DNA of 64,000 bases from an uncultured SAR86 cluster bacterium (GCA_902526045.1 CABZJI010000004.1:1-64000); one strand, 5' to 3'; shown: positions 30,320 through 39,296, counted from the first letter of the stretch. Numbers and translations are program-made. The notes: generated from the sequence alone by a model not told the origin.

Positions 30320-31315
30320 TTGAAATCTTTATCTGAGTTAAATCATCTTTCGGATTACATTGCCGAAAGTCAAGATGAATGGGGAGGAATTCCTTCAGAG
30401 AAAGAGAAAATTCTTGATCCTTGGGATCATATTGAATGCTGCATGGCTTTGGATGTTTTCGGAGAGAAAGAAAGATCTTCGCTTGGTTTCCAATGGCTTA
30501 TTGATCATCAAGAGGATGATGGATCATGGTATTCAGCTTATCAAGCAAACAAAAATATTTCTTCAAGAAAAGAATCAAACTTCTCTTCGTATATTGCAAT
30601 TGGAGCACTACATAATTTCGAGAGCTATGGAGATTTGAAATTCTTAGAAAACTTGTTTCCAACTCTCGAAAAGTCTCTTGAGTTTACTCTTTCAGCGCAA
30701 ACTGATTGTGGAGAATTCTCTTGGGCCATGGAAAATGGAAAATGGTTAGATGATTCTTTAAAAACTGGTAACTCATCTATTTATATGAGCTTGAAAGCTT
30801 ATAAAAAAATTTTTGAATTGTTAGGTCAAAATTCAAATCAAATAGAAACTTCACTAATAGCCTTAAAAAAAGTTTTTTTTAATAACTTATCTAGATTTGA
30901 TAGAAATTGGGATTCAAAAGAAAGATACAGTATGGATTGGTATTATCCAATTTTGGCTGGAATTTATGATAAATCTGAGGCCATTAAAAAAATTAATTCC
31001 AAATGGGATATTTTTATCGAAGAAGAGTTTGGTTGTAGATGCGTTAGCGATAGACCTTGGATCACTGTAGCCGAAACATCTGAACTAATAATAACTTTAA
31101 ATAAAATAGATGAAATCAAAAAAGCTGAAGATCTATTTGAAAAAGTAAGCGAATTAAAAGATCCCAAGGACAACATTTTCTGGATGGGTTATGTTTTTGA
31201 TGATGGTAAATATTGGCCAATTGAAAAACCTACTTGGACTGCAGCAGCTTATATTCTCGCTACGAATGCATTAAATAGATTTACGTCGGCAGGTGACTTT
31301 TTTAAGAAGTTGTAG
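30320..31315 (+). CDS. Prenyltransferase/squalene-cyclase-like alpha/alpha-toroid protein
   Basis: A 331-residue protein starting at TTG. Repeats such as 'QWLIDHQEDDGSWYSAY', 'LEFTLSAQTDCGEFSWA' and the closing 'KPTWTAAAYILATNAL' have the QW-like character of the (alpha/alpha)6 toroid fold found in prenyltransferases, squalene cyclases and some glycan-processing enzymes. The DxDD cyclase motif is not seen. I do not know the function. Its place between two methyltransferases and downstream of two glycosyltransferases suggests a step in a modified glycan or glycolipid. It is convergent with the next gene, separated by 1 bp. Confidence 0.6.
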   Translation: MKSLSELNHLSDYIAESQDEWGGIPSEKEKILDPWDHIECCMALDVFGEKERSSLGFQWLIDHQEDDGSWYSAYQANKNISSRKESNFSSYIAIGALHNFESYGDLKFLENLFPTLEKSLEFTLSAQTDCGEFSWAMENGKWLDDSLKTGNSSIYMSLKAYKKIFELLGQNSNQIETSLIALKKVFFNNLSRFDRNWDSKERYSMDWYYPILAGIYDKSEAIKKINSKWDIFIEEEFGCRCVSDRPWITVAETSELIITLNKIDEIKKAEDLFEKVSELKDPKDNIFWMGYVFDDGKYWPIEKPTWTAAAYILATNALNRFTSAGDFFKKL

Positions 31316-31316
31316 C

Positions 31317-31934
31317 CTAAACTTTTTTTAATATTCCTAAAGTTTTATATAGTTCTATTAATTTGAATTTCTTTGTTTCCTTTACATATTCAAATAATTC
31401 ATAGGGAGGCCTTCCTCCATCATTTGGATCAGGAAAAACATCATGAATGAGCAAATAACCATCTTTGCAAATGAAATCGGCCCAAGCTTTAAAATCTGCA
31501 AACGCTGATTTTTTACTATGACTCCCATCAATGAAGAGGAGACTGATCTCATAGTTCTTTGGCCAGAGTGAACTTACTTCTTTTGAGTCACCTACTGCAG
31601 GCAAAATAGATTCTTTGTAAGGAAAATTCTCAATATAAGACCTAAAAACAGGATAGGTATTAAATTTATTAATTCTTTCATCATAAAAATTTTTGTCGAA
31701 ATATTCTTCCCCAGGCTGATGCTCTTCTGAGCCTATATGATGATCGACTGTTATTAAATAAGTATCATTAGCTGCACAGGCTTCAGCAATAACCAAAGAC
31801 GATTTCCCACAATATGTTCCGATTTCAAGGCAAGGGCCTTTTTTTGAAGCTTCTGAAGCTAATTCAAAAAGTCTTTCTGCTTCAGAAAAGTCAAGGAAAC
31901 CTATATGATTACTAAAATTTTTAACCCATTTCAC
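31317..31934 (-). CDS. Class I SAM-dependent methyltransferase (Methyltransf_24 type)
   Basis: A 205-residue protein with motif I 'CLEIGTYCGKSSLVIAEAC', 'LITVDHHIGSEEHQ' as acidic region, and 'ISLLFIDGSHSKKSAFADFKAW', the pattern of cephalosporin-hydroxylase/FkbM-like small methyltransferases. It starts at GTG (31934-31932). Upstream there is no visible ribosome-binding site and the divergent hydrolase ATG lies only 8 bp away. The substrate is unknown; the location points to a cell-envelope glycan. Confidence 0.78.
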   Translation of the reverse strand: MKWVKNFSNHIGFLDFSEAERLFELASEASKKGPCLEIGTYCGKSSLVIAEACAANDTYLITVDHHIGSEEHQPGEEYFDKNFYDERINKFNTYPVFRSYIENFPYKESILPAVGDSKEVSSLWPKNYEISLLFIDGSHSKKSAFADFKAWADFICKDGYLLIHDVFPDPNDGGRPPYELFEYVKETKKFKLIELYKTLGILKKV

Positions 31935-31942
31935 TTTAAAAA

Positions 31943-32815
31943 ATGTTTACTAGGGAAGTCTACACGAATTCAAAAGGAGAAGATTTTTCTTATCTGACCC
32001 ATGGAAACCAAGCAGCAGAAAACTTAATCTTTTTCTTTCATGCTACTGGTTTCAATGCCGAGACCTACAATAACTTTCTAAGCAACCTATCAAAAAAATT
32101 GGGCAACAATTACAAAATAATTTCTTTAGATCAAAGAGGACATGGATTATCTTTAGCAAACGCAAATCCTGCTAAGCTAACTACATGGAATTCATTTGTT
32201 GATGACGCAAAAGACTTCGTTCAAAAATTTTCCTCAAATAAATTATATTTTTCTGGTCATTCAATGGGAGCTATTATTGCGTTAAAACTTTCAATAGAAT
32301 TTTCAGAAATTACCAGACTATTCTTAATAGATCCTGTTTTACCAGGTCCCAAATTTTCTACTTACGGAAGAGTAAAAAAATTTTTTAGATTGAATAAAAC
32401 TTCTCATATGGTCTTGGCTGCTAAAAATAGAAGGTTTGAATTTGCATCAAAGCAAGAAGCATTCAACCATTTTAAGGGCAGAGGTGCCTATAAATCTTGG
32501 AATGATGATATTTTGCAAGATTATTTAAATGGAGGAATGATAGTCGAAGAGGATAAATCATATTTAAGCTGCCATCCTCATTGGGAAGCACAGGTCTTCA
32601 ATACAGCATCGCTAGATACATGGAAGTACTTAAAAAAAGTGAAGAGTGATGTATTTGTACCTTATGCATTAATTGCGTCAACCATGGGAAATGGTGCAAG
32701 AAAAAGTCTCCAAAAAAACCATAATTTTAGGCTTAAACCATACGATGCTTCACATTTCCTGCCAATGGAAAAGGGTGATCAACTCAGTTCTGATATAGTA
32801 TCTTTTATCTTGTGA
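31943..32815 (+). CDS. Alpha/beta-hydrolase
   Basis: A 290-residue alpha/beta-hydrolase-fold enzyme. The oxyanion-hole region is 'FFFHATGFNAETYNNFL', the nucleophile elbow GHSMG lies in 'LYFSGHSMGAIIAL', and a C-terminal 'YDASHFLPME' gives the catalytic His. An acid Asp is likely in 'LDQRGHG' or near residue 250. It is a generic esterase/lipase type with no clear substrate. Starting 8 bp from the divergent methyltransferase, it has no Shine-Dalgarno sequence, so a leaderless transcript is possible. Confidence 0.84.
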   Translation: MFTREVYTNSKGEDFSYLTHGNQAAENLIFFFHATGFNAETYNNFLSNLSKKLGNNYKIISLDQRGHGLSLANANPAKLTTWNSFVDDAKDFVQKFSSNKLYFSGHSMGAIIALKLSIEFSEITRLFLIDPVLPGPKFSTYGRVKKFFRLNKTSHMVLAAKNRRFEFASKQEAFNHFKGRGAYKSWNDDILQDYLNGGMIVEEDKSYLSCHPHWEAQVFNTASLDTWKYLKKVKSDVFVPYALIASTMGNGARKSLQKNHNFRLKPYDASHFLPMEKGDQLSSDIVSFIL

Positions 32816-32929
32816 TTTTGATGCAGAGTCTTTGAAATCAATAAATGAAATTCCTCACCTTAAGGGTAACTTTGTTTAGGCAATCTTTGCAAAAATTGGA
32901 AATACAAGACTAATAGGTAAAACTTTTTT

Positions 32930-33790
32930 TCAATATAGCCTTTTTCGTAAAAGGCTTTCATCATAAATATCTTGAGAATTTTTAGGTCGATGTTTGAACC
33001 TTCTATGAATCCAAAGGTATCTCTCTGGTTGCTCTTTAATGGATGATTCGATATTTTTATTAAGTAAGCTTAAGTCCTCATAAAGGTTATCGCCACTTAG
33101 ATTGAGTTCCTTCAAAATTATTTTGAATCTATTTTTTATTTTTTCTAAATAGAGATAATAAACTTTGCATCCTGACCTTTTTTTTGCGATTGAAGGGAAT
33201 TTAACGGTTAATGTAGGCACATTGAAATACGGCACGAATATCGAGTGATCGTATCCATAATCCTGATCGGGCAAATACAGTAAACTCTCGCCTTTTTGCA
33301 GAAGTCTCATAGATTTTAAAACTTCGTTTGGGAATAGAATTTTTTTGAAATATTTACCTCTCCAACTAAAAATAAAATTATTCACTAATTTATTTTTCTG
33401 TTTTTTTGCCATTGCATTTACATCAAACATCAGTGCTGCCACTCGTCCCGTTATTTCTAAGTCAGTTGTATGAGGAATTAAAATTAGACTGCCTTGCGAT
33501 GATTCATTTAGCTTATCAAAGTCAAATTCATCTAGGTTTATGAGGAGCTTTTCAAAATCTTTTTTATTGAGAAGCCAAGCTTTAAGACCGTAAAAAATAG
33601 ATGCGCCAAGACGAAAAAAATGTTTATTGAGAATTTTTGATCTGTCTACCTCTTCCATCTCAGGAAAACATACTTCCAAATTTCTATGTGCAATTTTTCG
33701 TCTAATTTTTCCGAACTTTTTAAAAAAAAAAGCTATTAATTTAGTAAAAAGAATTTCTAAGAGGTTCAATAAATGTAGCATTAAAGACAT
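32930..33790 (-). CDS. lpxL: Lipid A biosynthesis acyltransferase (LpxL/HtrB family)
   Basis: A 286-residue inner-membrane acyltransferase that adds a secondary acyl chain to Kdo2-lipid IVA. An N-terminal hydrophobic segment (about residues 5-25) is followed by the catalytic H-x4-E motif at His107-Glu112 in 'IPHTTDLE'. 'YLPDQDYG' is also typical. It is somewhat shorter than E. coli LpxL (306 residues). It diverges from waaA, which supplies the Kdo for its substrate. LpxL, LpxM and LpxP cannot be separated from sequence alone. A 114-bp gap to the convergent hydrolase holds nothing I recognise. Confidence 0.86.
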   Translation of the reverse strand: MSLMLHLLNLLEILFTKLIAFFFKKFGKIRRKIAHRNLEVCFPEMEEVDRSKILNKHFFRLGASIFYGLKAWLLNKKDFEKLLINLDEFDFDKLNESSQGSLILIPHTTDLEITGRVAALMFDVNAMAKKQKNKLVNNFIFSWRGKYFKKILFPNEVLKSMRLLQKGESLLYLPDQDYGYDHSIFVPYFNVPTLTVKFPSIAKKRSGCKVYYLYLEKIKNRFKIILKELNLSGDNLYEDLSLLNKNIESSIKEQPERYLWIHRRFKHRPKNSQDIYDESLLRKRLY

Positions 33791-33847
33791 TTTAAAATTT
33801 TTCTCATTATAGTAGCATTTGAATCAATTGAAGATTCGGAGCATTTT

Positions 33848-35101
33848 ATTTTCTTTTTTTACAATTTTTTAATTTTTCTTATAATTCCTTTTGCTTTATT
33901 GAGGCACATAATTAAAGCAGGTTCTTATGAAGAAAAAAAACTCCAGGCTTTGGAAAAGATTGGAGTATTTCAAGGAGAAAAACACTTAAACAAATCAGTC
34001 TGGATTCATGCTGTATCTGTAGGTGAGGTCAATATTGCTCTAAAGTTAATTCAAGACTTAGAAGAAATTTTAGAAAACCCGAGCTTTATTTTATCTACAA
34101 CTACTTTGACTGGAGCAAAAAAAGCCAAGGAAAGTCTCAGTAAAAATTCAAAACATGTTTATTTTCCTTTCGATTTAAAATTTATCTGCAAAAAATTCAT
34201 CACCTTTCATAATCCATCAATACTTCTTTTAGTAGAAACTGAAATATGGCCAAATCTTATCAATGTATCAAATGAACTTAAATTACCAGTGGTTCTAATA
34301 AATGGAAGGTTATCTAATAAATCTTTAAAGAAATATCAAATTCTTAGTGCCTTTTTCAAAAGGAGTTTTAATAAAATTAGTTTTGCTTTTGTTCAATCAA
34401 AAAATGATTTTGTAAGATTCCTTGAGGCTGGAATTTATGAGGAGTCAATGAGTGTGAGCGGCTCAATTAAGTTTGACATAAATGTAAGGCCTGTGAATAA
34501 TTTCAGCGAAAACGAAGTCAATTATTACAAAGATAAATATCTATTTGTTTGCGGTAGCACACATCCAGGAGAGGAAGAAATCCTCATCAACAGTTTCATA
34601 GATTTAAAAAAAGAAAATAAGCATTTAGTTTTAGCACCTCGACATCCAGATAGATTTAACGAGATCAAGGAGATACTAAATGCAAAAAAATTAAGCAGTA
34701 CTTTGTATACCGAAATTTCATCAAATCCTTATGATAAGAGTGACGTTACTATAGTTAATGTGATGGGACGGTTGTTAGATTTCTATGAGTATGCAGACTA
34801 TGTTTTCGTTGGAGGAACTTTAGTTGATCATGGAGGGCAGAACTTTCTTGAACCAGCTGTTTTTAATAAACCTATTATTGCAGGAAAAAGTACATACAAT
34901 TTTGAGGAAATATCAAAAAAATTAAGAGATTTAGGTTTATTAAGATTTGTTTCTAATAAAGATGAAATTATCTCTGCACTTGAAAATATTGATGTCGTAT
35001 CCGAATCTTTGAAACAAGAGATTAATTTTTGGTTGAGAGAAAACAGGGGCGCCTCTGATTTAATCAGCAAAGAAGTATGTGAAAAATTTAATTTAATATA
35101 A
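33848..35101 (+). CDS. waaA: Kdo transferase, probable ATT start
   Basis: About 417 residues; it adds Kdo to lipid IVA in the inner membrane. 'WIHAVSVGEVNIALKL' (with the catalytic Glu), 'LLVETEIWPNLI', 'SGSIKFDI', 'CGSTHPGEEE' and 'VFVGGTLVDHGGQNFLEPA' are all WaaA hallmarks. The first NTG codon in frame (TTG, 33899) would remove the N-terminal membrane anchor. Reading upstream the frame stays open, and starting at ATT 33848 yields a hydrophobic segment with YNFLIFLIIPFALLR that aligns without gaps to the E. coli WaaA N-terminus. GGAG at 33838-33841 lies 6 nt before this ATT, which supports it. No ATG, GTG or TTG exists in frame upstream of 33899. Confidence 0.8.
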   Translation: MFFFYNFLIFLIIPFALLRHIIKAGSYEEKKLQALEKIGVFQGEKHLNKSVWIHAVSVGEVNIALKLIQDLEEILENPSFILSTTTLTGAKKAKESLSKNSKHVYFPFDLKFICKKFITFHNPSILLLVETEIWPNLINVSNELKLPVVLINGRLSNKSLKKYQILSAFFKRSFNKISFAFVQSKNDFVRFLEAGIYEESMSVSGSIKFDINVRPVNNFSENEVNYYKDKYLFVCGSTHPGEEEILINSFIDLKKENKHLVLAPRHPDRFNEIKEILNAKKLSSTLYTEISSNPYDKSDVTIVNVMGRLLDFYEYADYVFVGGTLVDHGGQNFLEPAVFNKPIIAGKSTYNFEEISKKLRDLGLLRFVSNKDEIISALENIDVVSESLKQEINFWLRENRGASDLISKEVCEKFNLI

Positions 35102-35171
35102 TTTTTTTGAACATAGAGACATTTTTTAAAATTTTATAGTAATATTTGTAACAATTTTTTGGGGAAAAATA

Positions 35172-35510
35172 ATGAAATTCATTGTGGCGATAATTAAGCC
35201 TGCTAAATTAGAGGAAATTAGGTCTTCTTTATCTGACGTTGATGTTGCAGGACTGACTGTTTCAGAAGTCAAAGGATTCGGTCGCCAAAAAGGTCAAACT
35301 GAACTCTATCGTGGAACCGAATATAAAGCTGATTTTCTCCCAAAGACAAAAATCGAGCTGGCTGTTCCAGATGATCAAGTCGAAAAAGTTACCAAGGCTA
35401 TCTTATCTGTTGCAAATACAGGCAAGATAGGGGATGGAAAGTTATTTGTTTTCGATCTAGAGAAAGTAGTTAGAATGAGGACAGGTGAGACCGGTGAGGA
35501 AGCTTTATAA
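35172..35510 (+). CDS. glnK: PII nitrogen-regulatory protein
   Basis: A 112-residue PII protein, a trimeric sensor of 2-oxoglutarate, ATP/ADP and, through uridylylation, glutamine. 'MKFIVAIIKPAKLEEI' is the canonical start. The T-loop has 'LYRGTEYKADFLPK', keeping the uridylylated Tyr51. The C-terminal signature is 'GKIGDGKLFVFDLEKVVRMRTGE'. GGGG lies about 10 nt upstream of the ATG. It stands alone: no amtB, glnA or glnD nearby, so it could be named glnB or glnK. Together with the glutamine-riboswitch-like leader of gltB it gives a second nitrogen-sensing element in this window. Confidence 0.94.
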   Translation: MKFIVAIIKPAKLEEIRSSLSDVDVAGLTVSEVKGFGRQKGQTELYRGTEYKADFLPKTKIELAVPDDQVEKVTKAILSVANTGKIGDGKLFVFDLEKVVRMRTGETGEEAL

Positions 35511-35519
35511 ATTCGTTAG

Positions 35520-37139
35520 TTAACTCAAAGCGGTTTCAGCAAATTCTCTTGCCCATTTGTAATTAGCTTTTCCATTTGGAGCTCTTTTAACCTCATTTGT
35601 AATAAGGATACTTTTTGGAACTTTATAACCGGCTAAATTAGTTTTTAAAAAAGCAATAAGTTCTTCTTCGCTAGGAATGTTACCCTCATTTGAAGATATA
35701 ACTGCGACAACTTTTTGACCAAATTTTTCATCAGTCAAGCCAACGACTAGACAGTCATAGACACTTTCATTTAACTTCAATGCTTCTTCAATCTCCTCAG
35801 GATAAACTTTTTCTCCAGCAGTATTGATGCAATTACTGCCTCTCCCCAAAAGAGTAATAGATCCATCTTCTTCAAGAAGAGCATAATCTCCTGGAAAGCT
35901 ATACCTTACTCCGTTGAATTCTTTAAAGGTCTCAGCAGATTTATCGGGATCTTTGTAATATCCTTCTGGAACCAAACCACTCGTGCCGATTTTCCCTCTA
36001 ATACCAGAACCTGGAGTGACTTCTTTTCCTTCATCATCAATTATAATCACTCCAGGATTTAAACTGAATTTAGCTGTTTCCGCTGGATTATCTCTTGATG
36101 ATATTGATGAGCCCATTCCACCTTCCGTAGACCCCATGGTATCTATCAAAACCATATCTTTGTGTTCTAGAAGACCATCTTTCACTTCTGAACTCCACAT
36201 AACTCCACTGGAAATTATTGTTTGTAGGCTATCTATTGAGTATGAATTACCATCTTCAGAGGCTTTGTTAAGTGAATCCAACATTGGTCTTGCAAATGCG
36301 TCACCAACAATGACAACGCTTGAAGCTTTTTTAGATTCTACCTCTCTCCACAAACGATCTGGATCAAATCCTAAAGTAGGCATAGTTACCACACTTCCTC
36401 CAGATAAATGAGGCAAAAAAGCGCCTAACCACATTCCTGTCCCATGCATCAAAGGGCATCCTACTAGACTCACTGGCAATTCATTAGATGACGCCTTATC
36501 TTTAATCATTTTTTCTATATCTTCTATGTTCTCAGGTACAGGGAAACCCATTGCAAAAGCTGTTTTCATCATTGAGCTAAGAAATGATCCTTGCTTGTAC
36601 ATTACTCCTTTGGGCATTCCAGTAGTTCCGCCGGTGTAGAGCATATAAAAATTTTCTTCAGATCTTTCTTTCTCTTCTTGCTTATTTTCTTTTTGAATAA
36701 TTTTTGAATATTCATCTGAACCCTCAAGAAGATCTTCACTACCGTCCATGACTTGTATAAAAGCTTTAATTTTTGGGAGTTTATCCTTTATTGCTTTAAT
36801 CCTTTCGGCGTAACAAGCTTGATAAAAAATTGCTTCTGCATCTGAATTATCAAGTAAATAAATTAGCTCATCTTCTTGATAGCGATAATTTACATTGATC
36901 GGAACACTTTCATTTTTGAAAGTTGCAAATTGAGCTACGAGGTATTCATTAGAATTATGAAGGTATAGCCCAACTTTCGAATCAAAAGAAAGGCCTTTGT
37001 TCTCTAAGTAATTTGCTAACTTAGCAGCTTGATCTTCGAACTCTTGCCAGTTTAATACTTTATCTTCGCAAACTAGAGCTGGCTTTTCCGGAATAATTTT
37101 TGAAATTTTTTCAAAAACTGATGCAAAGTGCATGTTCAT
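35520..37139 (-). CDS. Acyl-CoA synthetase (AMP-forming, fatty-acid CoA ligase type)
   Basis: A 539-residue ANL-superfamily enzyme. The ATP-binding loop is 'MLYTGGTTGMPKGVMY', the second core motif 'MGSTEGGMGSSI', and the hinge/C-terminal domain includes 'GDYALLEEDGSITLLGRGSNCINTAGEKVYPEEIEEAL'-type sequence with the catalytic Lys in 'RAPNGKANYKWA'. It activates a carboxylic acid as acyl-adenylate and then as acyl-CoA. Substrate length is not evident; the family resembles FadD3/FadD13-like or acyl-CoA ligases of beta-oxidation. The position between PII and miaA shows no operon link. Confidence 0.88.
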   Translation of the reverse strand: MNMHFASVFEKISKIIPEKPALVCEDKVLNWQEFEDQAAKLANYLENKGLSFDSKVGLYLHNSNEYLVAQFATFKNESVPINVNYRYQEDELIYLLDNSDAEAIFYQACYAERIKAIKDKLPKIKAFIQVMDGSEDLLEGSDEYSKIIQKENKQEEKERSEENFYMLYTGGTTGMPKGVMYKQGSFLSSMMKTAFAMGFPVPENIEDIEKMIKDKASSNELPVSLVGCPLMHGTGMWLGAFLPHLSGGSVVTMPTLGFDPDRLWREVESKKASSVVIVGDAFARPMLDSLNKASEDGNSYSIDSLQTIISSGVMWSSEVKDGLLEHKDMVLIDTMGSTEGGMGSSISSRDNPAETAKFSLNPGVIIIDDEGKEVTPGSGIRGKIGTSGLVPEGYYKDPDKSAETFKEFNGVRYSFPGDYALLEEDGSITLLGRGSNCINTAGEKVYPEEIEEALKLNESVYDCLVVGLTDEKFGQKVVAVISSNEGNIPSEEELIAFLKTNLAGYKVPKSILITNEVKRAPNGKANYKWAREFAETALS

Positions 37140-37219
37140 ATCTCCCCCAAAATTTTTCTTATGTTTTCAAATGCTAAATTAGTTAATAATTAACCAAAAT
37201 ACAATAGTTTAAAAATATT

Positions 37220-38134
37220 TTGAAAACCTTATCACCAATTATTTGCATTCTAGGACCTACTAATTCTGGAAAAACAGACCTATCACTCCAATTGTTTGAT
37301 GAAATACCATCAAAGTTGATAAGTGTTGATTCTGTTCAAATCTACAAATACGCTGACATTGGCAGCAATAAAATATCTAAGAAACTACAAAAAAAATACC
37401 CTCACGAACTTATCGATATCATTGAGCCGAATGAAATCTATTCTGTGGGTGAATTTTTGAAAGACTTGAGGCTCTCTTTAGAAAAATCGACTCAGTCAAA
37501 TAAAATACCGATCTTAGTTGGTGGTTCGATGATGTATTTTTTTTCTTATCTTGTTGGATTTGATGATCTCCCTAAGTCTGATCCAGATACAAGGACAAAA
37601 ATTCTTGAAGCCATTGATAGAAGAGGAAAAGAAGATGCTTATAAAAAACTTAAAGCAAAAGATCCTGAAGCTGCAAAAAATATTCATCCGAATGATACTC
37701 AAAGAATAGTTAGAGCTTTGGAAGTCATGGAAATTTCTAAAAAAACCATGAGTTCTTTTTTCAAAAGAAAAAAAAGATTCACCCCAAATGTATTTCCAAT
37801 CGTTATTGATAAAGGTAAAGGTTTAAGTTTTGATAATGAACTTAAAGTTAGAATTGAAAAGATGCTAAAAGAAGGCTTTATCGATGAAGTCCATGAAATA
37901 GCAAAAATTTACAAATCCAATAAATTACCCCTTTTTAATTCTGCAGGATACAAAGAAGTTTCTATGCATATAGATAAAATAATTAAAAAGGATGTCCTTA
38001 TTGAAAAAATATTTTTTGCCCATAAGAAATTGTCAAAGCATCAAAGAACTTGGATAAAAAAAATCCCTAACTTGAAAGCTTTTCAAAGTGCGGATACTGC
38101 AAAAAATGAAATATTGGAATATTTATCTTATTGA
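37220..38134 (+). CDS. miaA: tRNA dimethylallyltransferase
   Basis: A 304-residue enzyme that adds a dimethylallyl group to A37 of tRNAs reading UNN codons. It starts at TTG. The P-loop is 'LGPTNSGKTDLS', followed by 'SVDSVQIYKYADIGSNK' and 'LVGGSMMYF', and the tRNA-binding part 'NDTQRIVRALEVMEIS'. The family's usual gene order is miaA-hfq-hflX-hflK-hflC. Here hflK follows after 37 bp with nothing in between. Confidence 0.95.
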   Translation: MKTLSPIICILGPTNSGKTDLSLQLFDEIPSKLISVDSVQIYKYADIGSNKISKKLQKKYPHELIDIIEPNEIYSVGEFLKDLRLSLEKSTQSNKIPILVGGSMMYFFSYLVGFDDLPKSDPDTRTKILEAIDRRGKEDAYKKLKAKDPEAAKNIHPNDTQRIVRALEVMEISKKTMSSFFKRKKRFTPNVFPIVIDKGKGLSFDNELKVRIEKMLKEGFIDEVHEIAKIYKSNKLPLFNSAGYKEVSMHIDKIIKKDVLIEKIFFAHKKLSKHQRTWIKKIPNLKAFQSADTAKNEILEYLSY

Positions 38135-38171
38135 GTATCTTTATATCAATCTTATCTTTAAAATGTGACTT

Positions 38172-39296
38172 ATGTCTTGGAATAACAACGGAAATAATGG
38201 ATCAAGAGATCCTTGGGGAGGAAAAGATGGTCCTCCTGATATCGATGAAGCTTTAAAAAAATTTAGAGATCAATTCAGTTTTCTATTTGGAAGAAAATCT
38301 AGCTCTGGTGGTGGTGATTTCAAACCAAGAAAATTCCTTACACCTGTCTTAGCAGTCATAGCTATCTTATATGGAGCTTTAGGAATCTATACTGTAGATG
38401 CTCAGGAGCAAGCTGTCGTTCTTAGGTTTGGAGAATACATCAATACCAAAGGACCTGGAATACACTGGAATCCCCCGATTCTTGACACCAGAACTATTGT
38501 CAATACTGAAAAATTGTTCACTCATACGGCCACTTCTTCGATGTTGACTAAGGATGAAAACATCGTCGTCGTTGAGATTGGAGTTCAGTACAAGAAATCC
38601 AATCCCGTTAACTATCTATTAGAAGCTTCAACACCTGACGATAGTCTTGCGCAGGCATCTGAGGCAGCCTTAAGGCATGTTGTCGGCAGTAATATTATGG
38701 ATGATGTACTCACTACTGGAAGGGAACAAATAGCATTCGATGTCAAAGATAGATTACAGCAAAGATTAGATGATTATCTAACTGGTATAGAAGTAGTAAC
38801 AGTCAACGTCAAAGAGTCTAAGCCGCCTGATGCAGTAAGAGAGGCCTTTGACGATGTAGTCAAGGCTCGAGAAGATGAGGTTAGATTACGAAACCAAGCT
38901 GAAACTTATGCAAACGAGGTAGTTCCAGTAGCTCGAGGTGATGCACAAAGAACCATACAGGATGCAGAAGGTTATAAAAGCAAAGTGATATCAGAGGCAG
39001 AGGGTGATGCTTCTCGTTTTAGTCAATTGCTTGTTGAATATACCAAAGCTCCGGAAGTTACCAGACAAAGACTATATCTAGACGCTGTGCAGTCTGTAAT
39101 GGACAACAGTACCAAGGTTATGATCGATGTTCAGGAAGGTAATAACATTCTTTACTTGCCTTTAGATAAAATTGCATCTGCTGCAGTCGCTACAGACAGA
39201 ATTAGTTCTTCCTCCAGTAATGACCAAGATATTTCTATTGGTGATATTACAGATCAGGTGATAGAAGAAATAAGAAAAAGACAGGAGAGAAGATAA
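38172..39296 (+). CDS. hflK: HflK, SPFH/prohibitin-family membrane protein
   Basis: A 374-residue protein of the HflKC complex that surrounds and modulates the FtsH protease. The N-terminus is Gly/Asn-rich and cytoplasmic, followed by a single membrane segment (about 54-74) and a periplasmic SPFH domain with 'AVVLRFGEYINTKGPGIHWNPPI'. The long helical region 'EVRLRNQAETYANEVVPVARGDAQRTIQDAEGYK' follows, then a low-complexity tail with a Ser stretch. Its stop overlaps the hflC ATG (ATGA), so they are coupled. Confidence 0.94.
   Translation: MSWNNNGNNGSRDPWGGKDGPPDIDEALKKFRDQFSFLFGRKSSSGGGDFKPRKFLTPVLAVIAILYGALGIYTVDAQEQAVVLRFGEYINTKGPGIHWNPPILDTRTIVNTEKLFTHTATSSMLTKDENIVVVEIGVQYKKSNPVNYLLEASTPDDSLAQASEAALRHVVGSNIMDDVLTTGREQIAFDVKDRLQQRLDDYLTGIEVVTVNVKESKPPDAVREAFDDVVKAREDEVRLRNQAETYANEVVPVARGDAQRTIQDAEGYKSKVISEAEGDASRFSQLLVEYTKAPEVTRQRLYLDAVQSVMDNSTKVMIDVQEGNNILYLPLDKIASAAVATDRISSSSSNDQDISIGDITDQVIEEIRKRQERR

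Noticed and set aside
32937-32956. Perfect inverted repeat AGCCTTTT/AAAAGGCT at the lpxL 3' end
   Set aside because: It lacks a T-run on either strand after the stem and sits within coding sequence, so I do not call it a terminator.
35102-35171. Second glutamine riboswitch or sigma54 promoter before the PII gene
   Set aside because: Neither the glnA-RNA conserved blocks nor a TGGC/TTGC pair at sigma54 spacing is present in this 70-bp gap.
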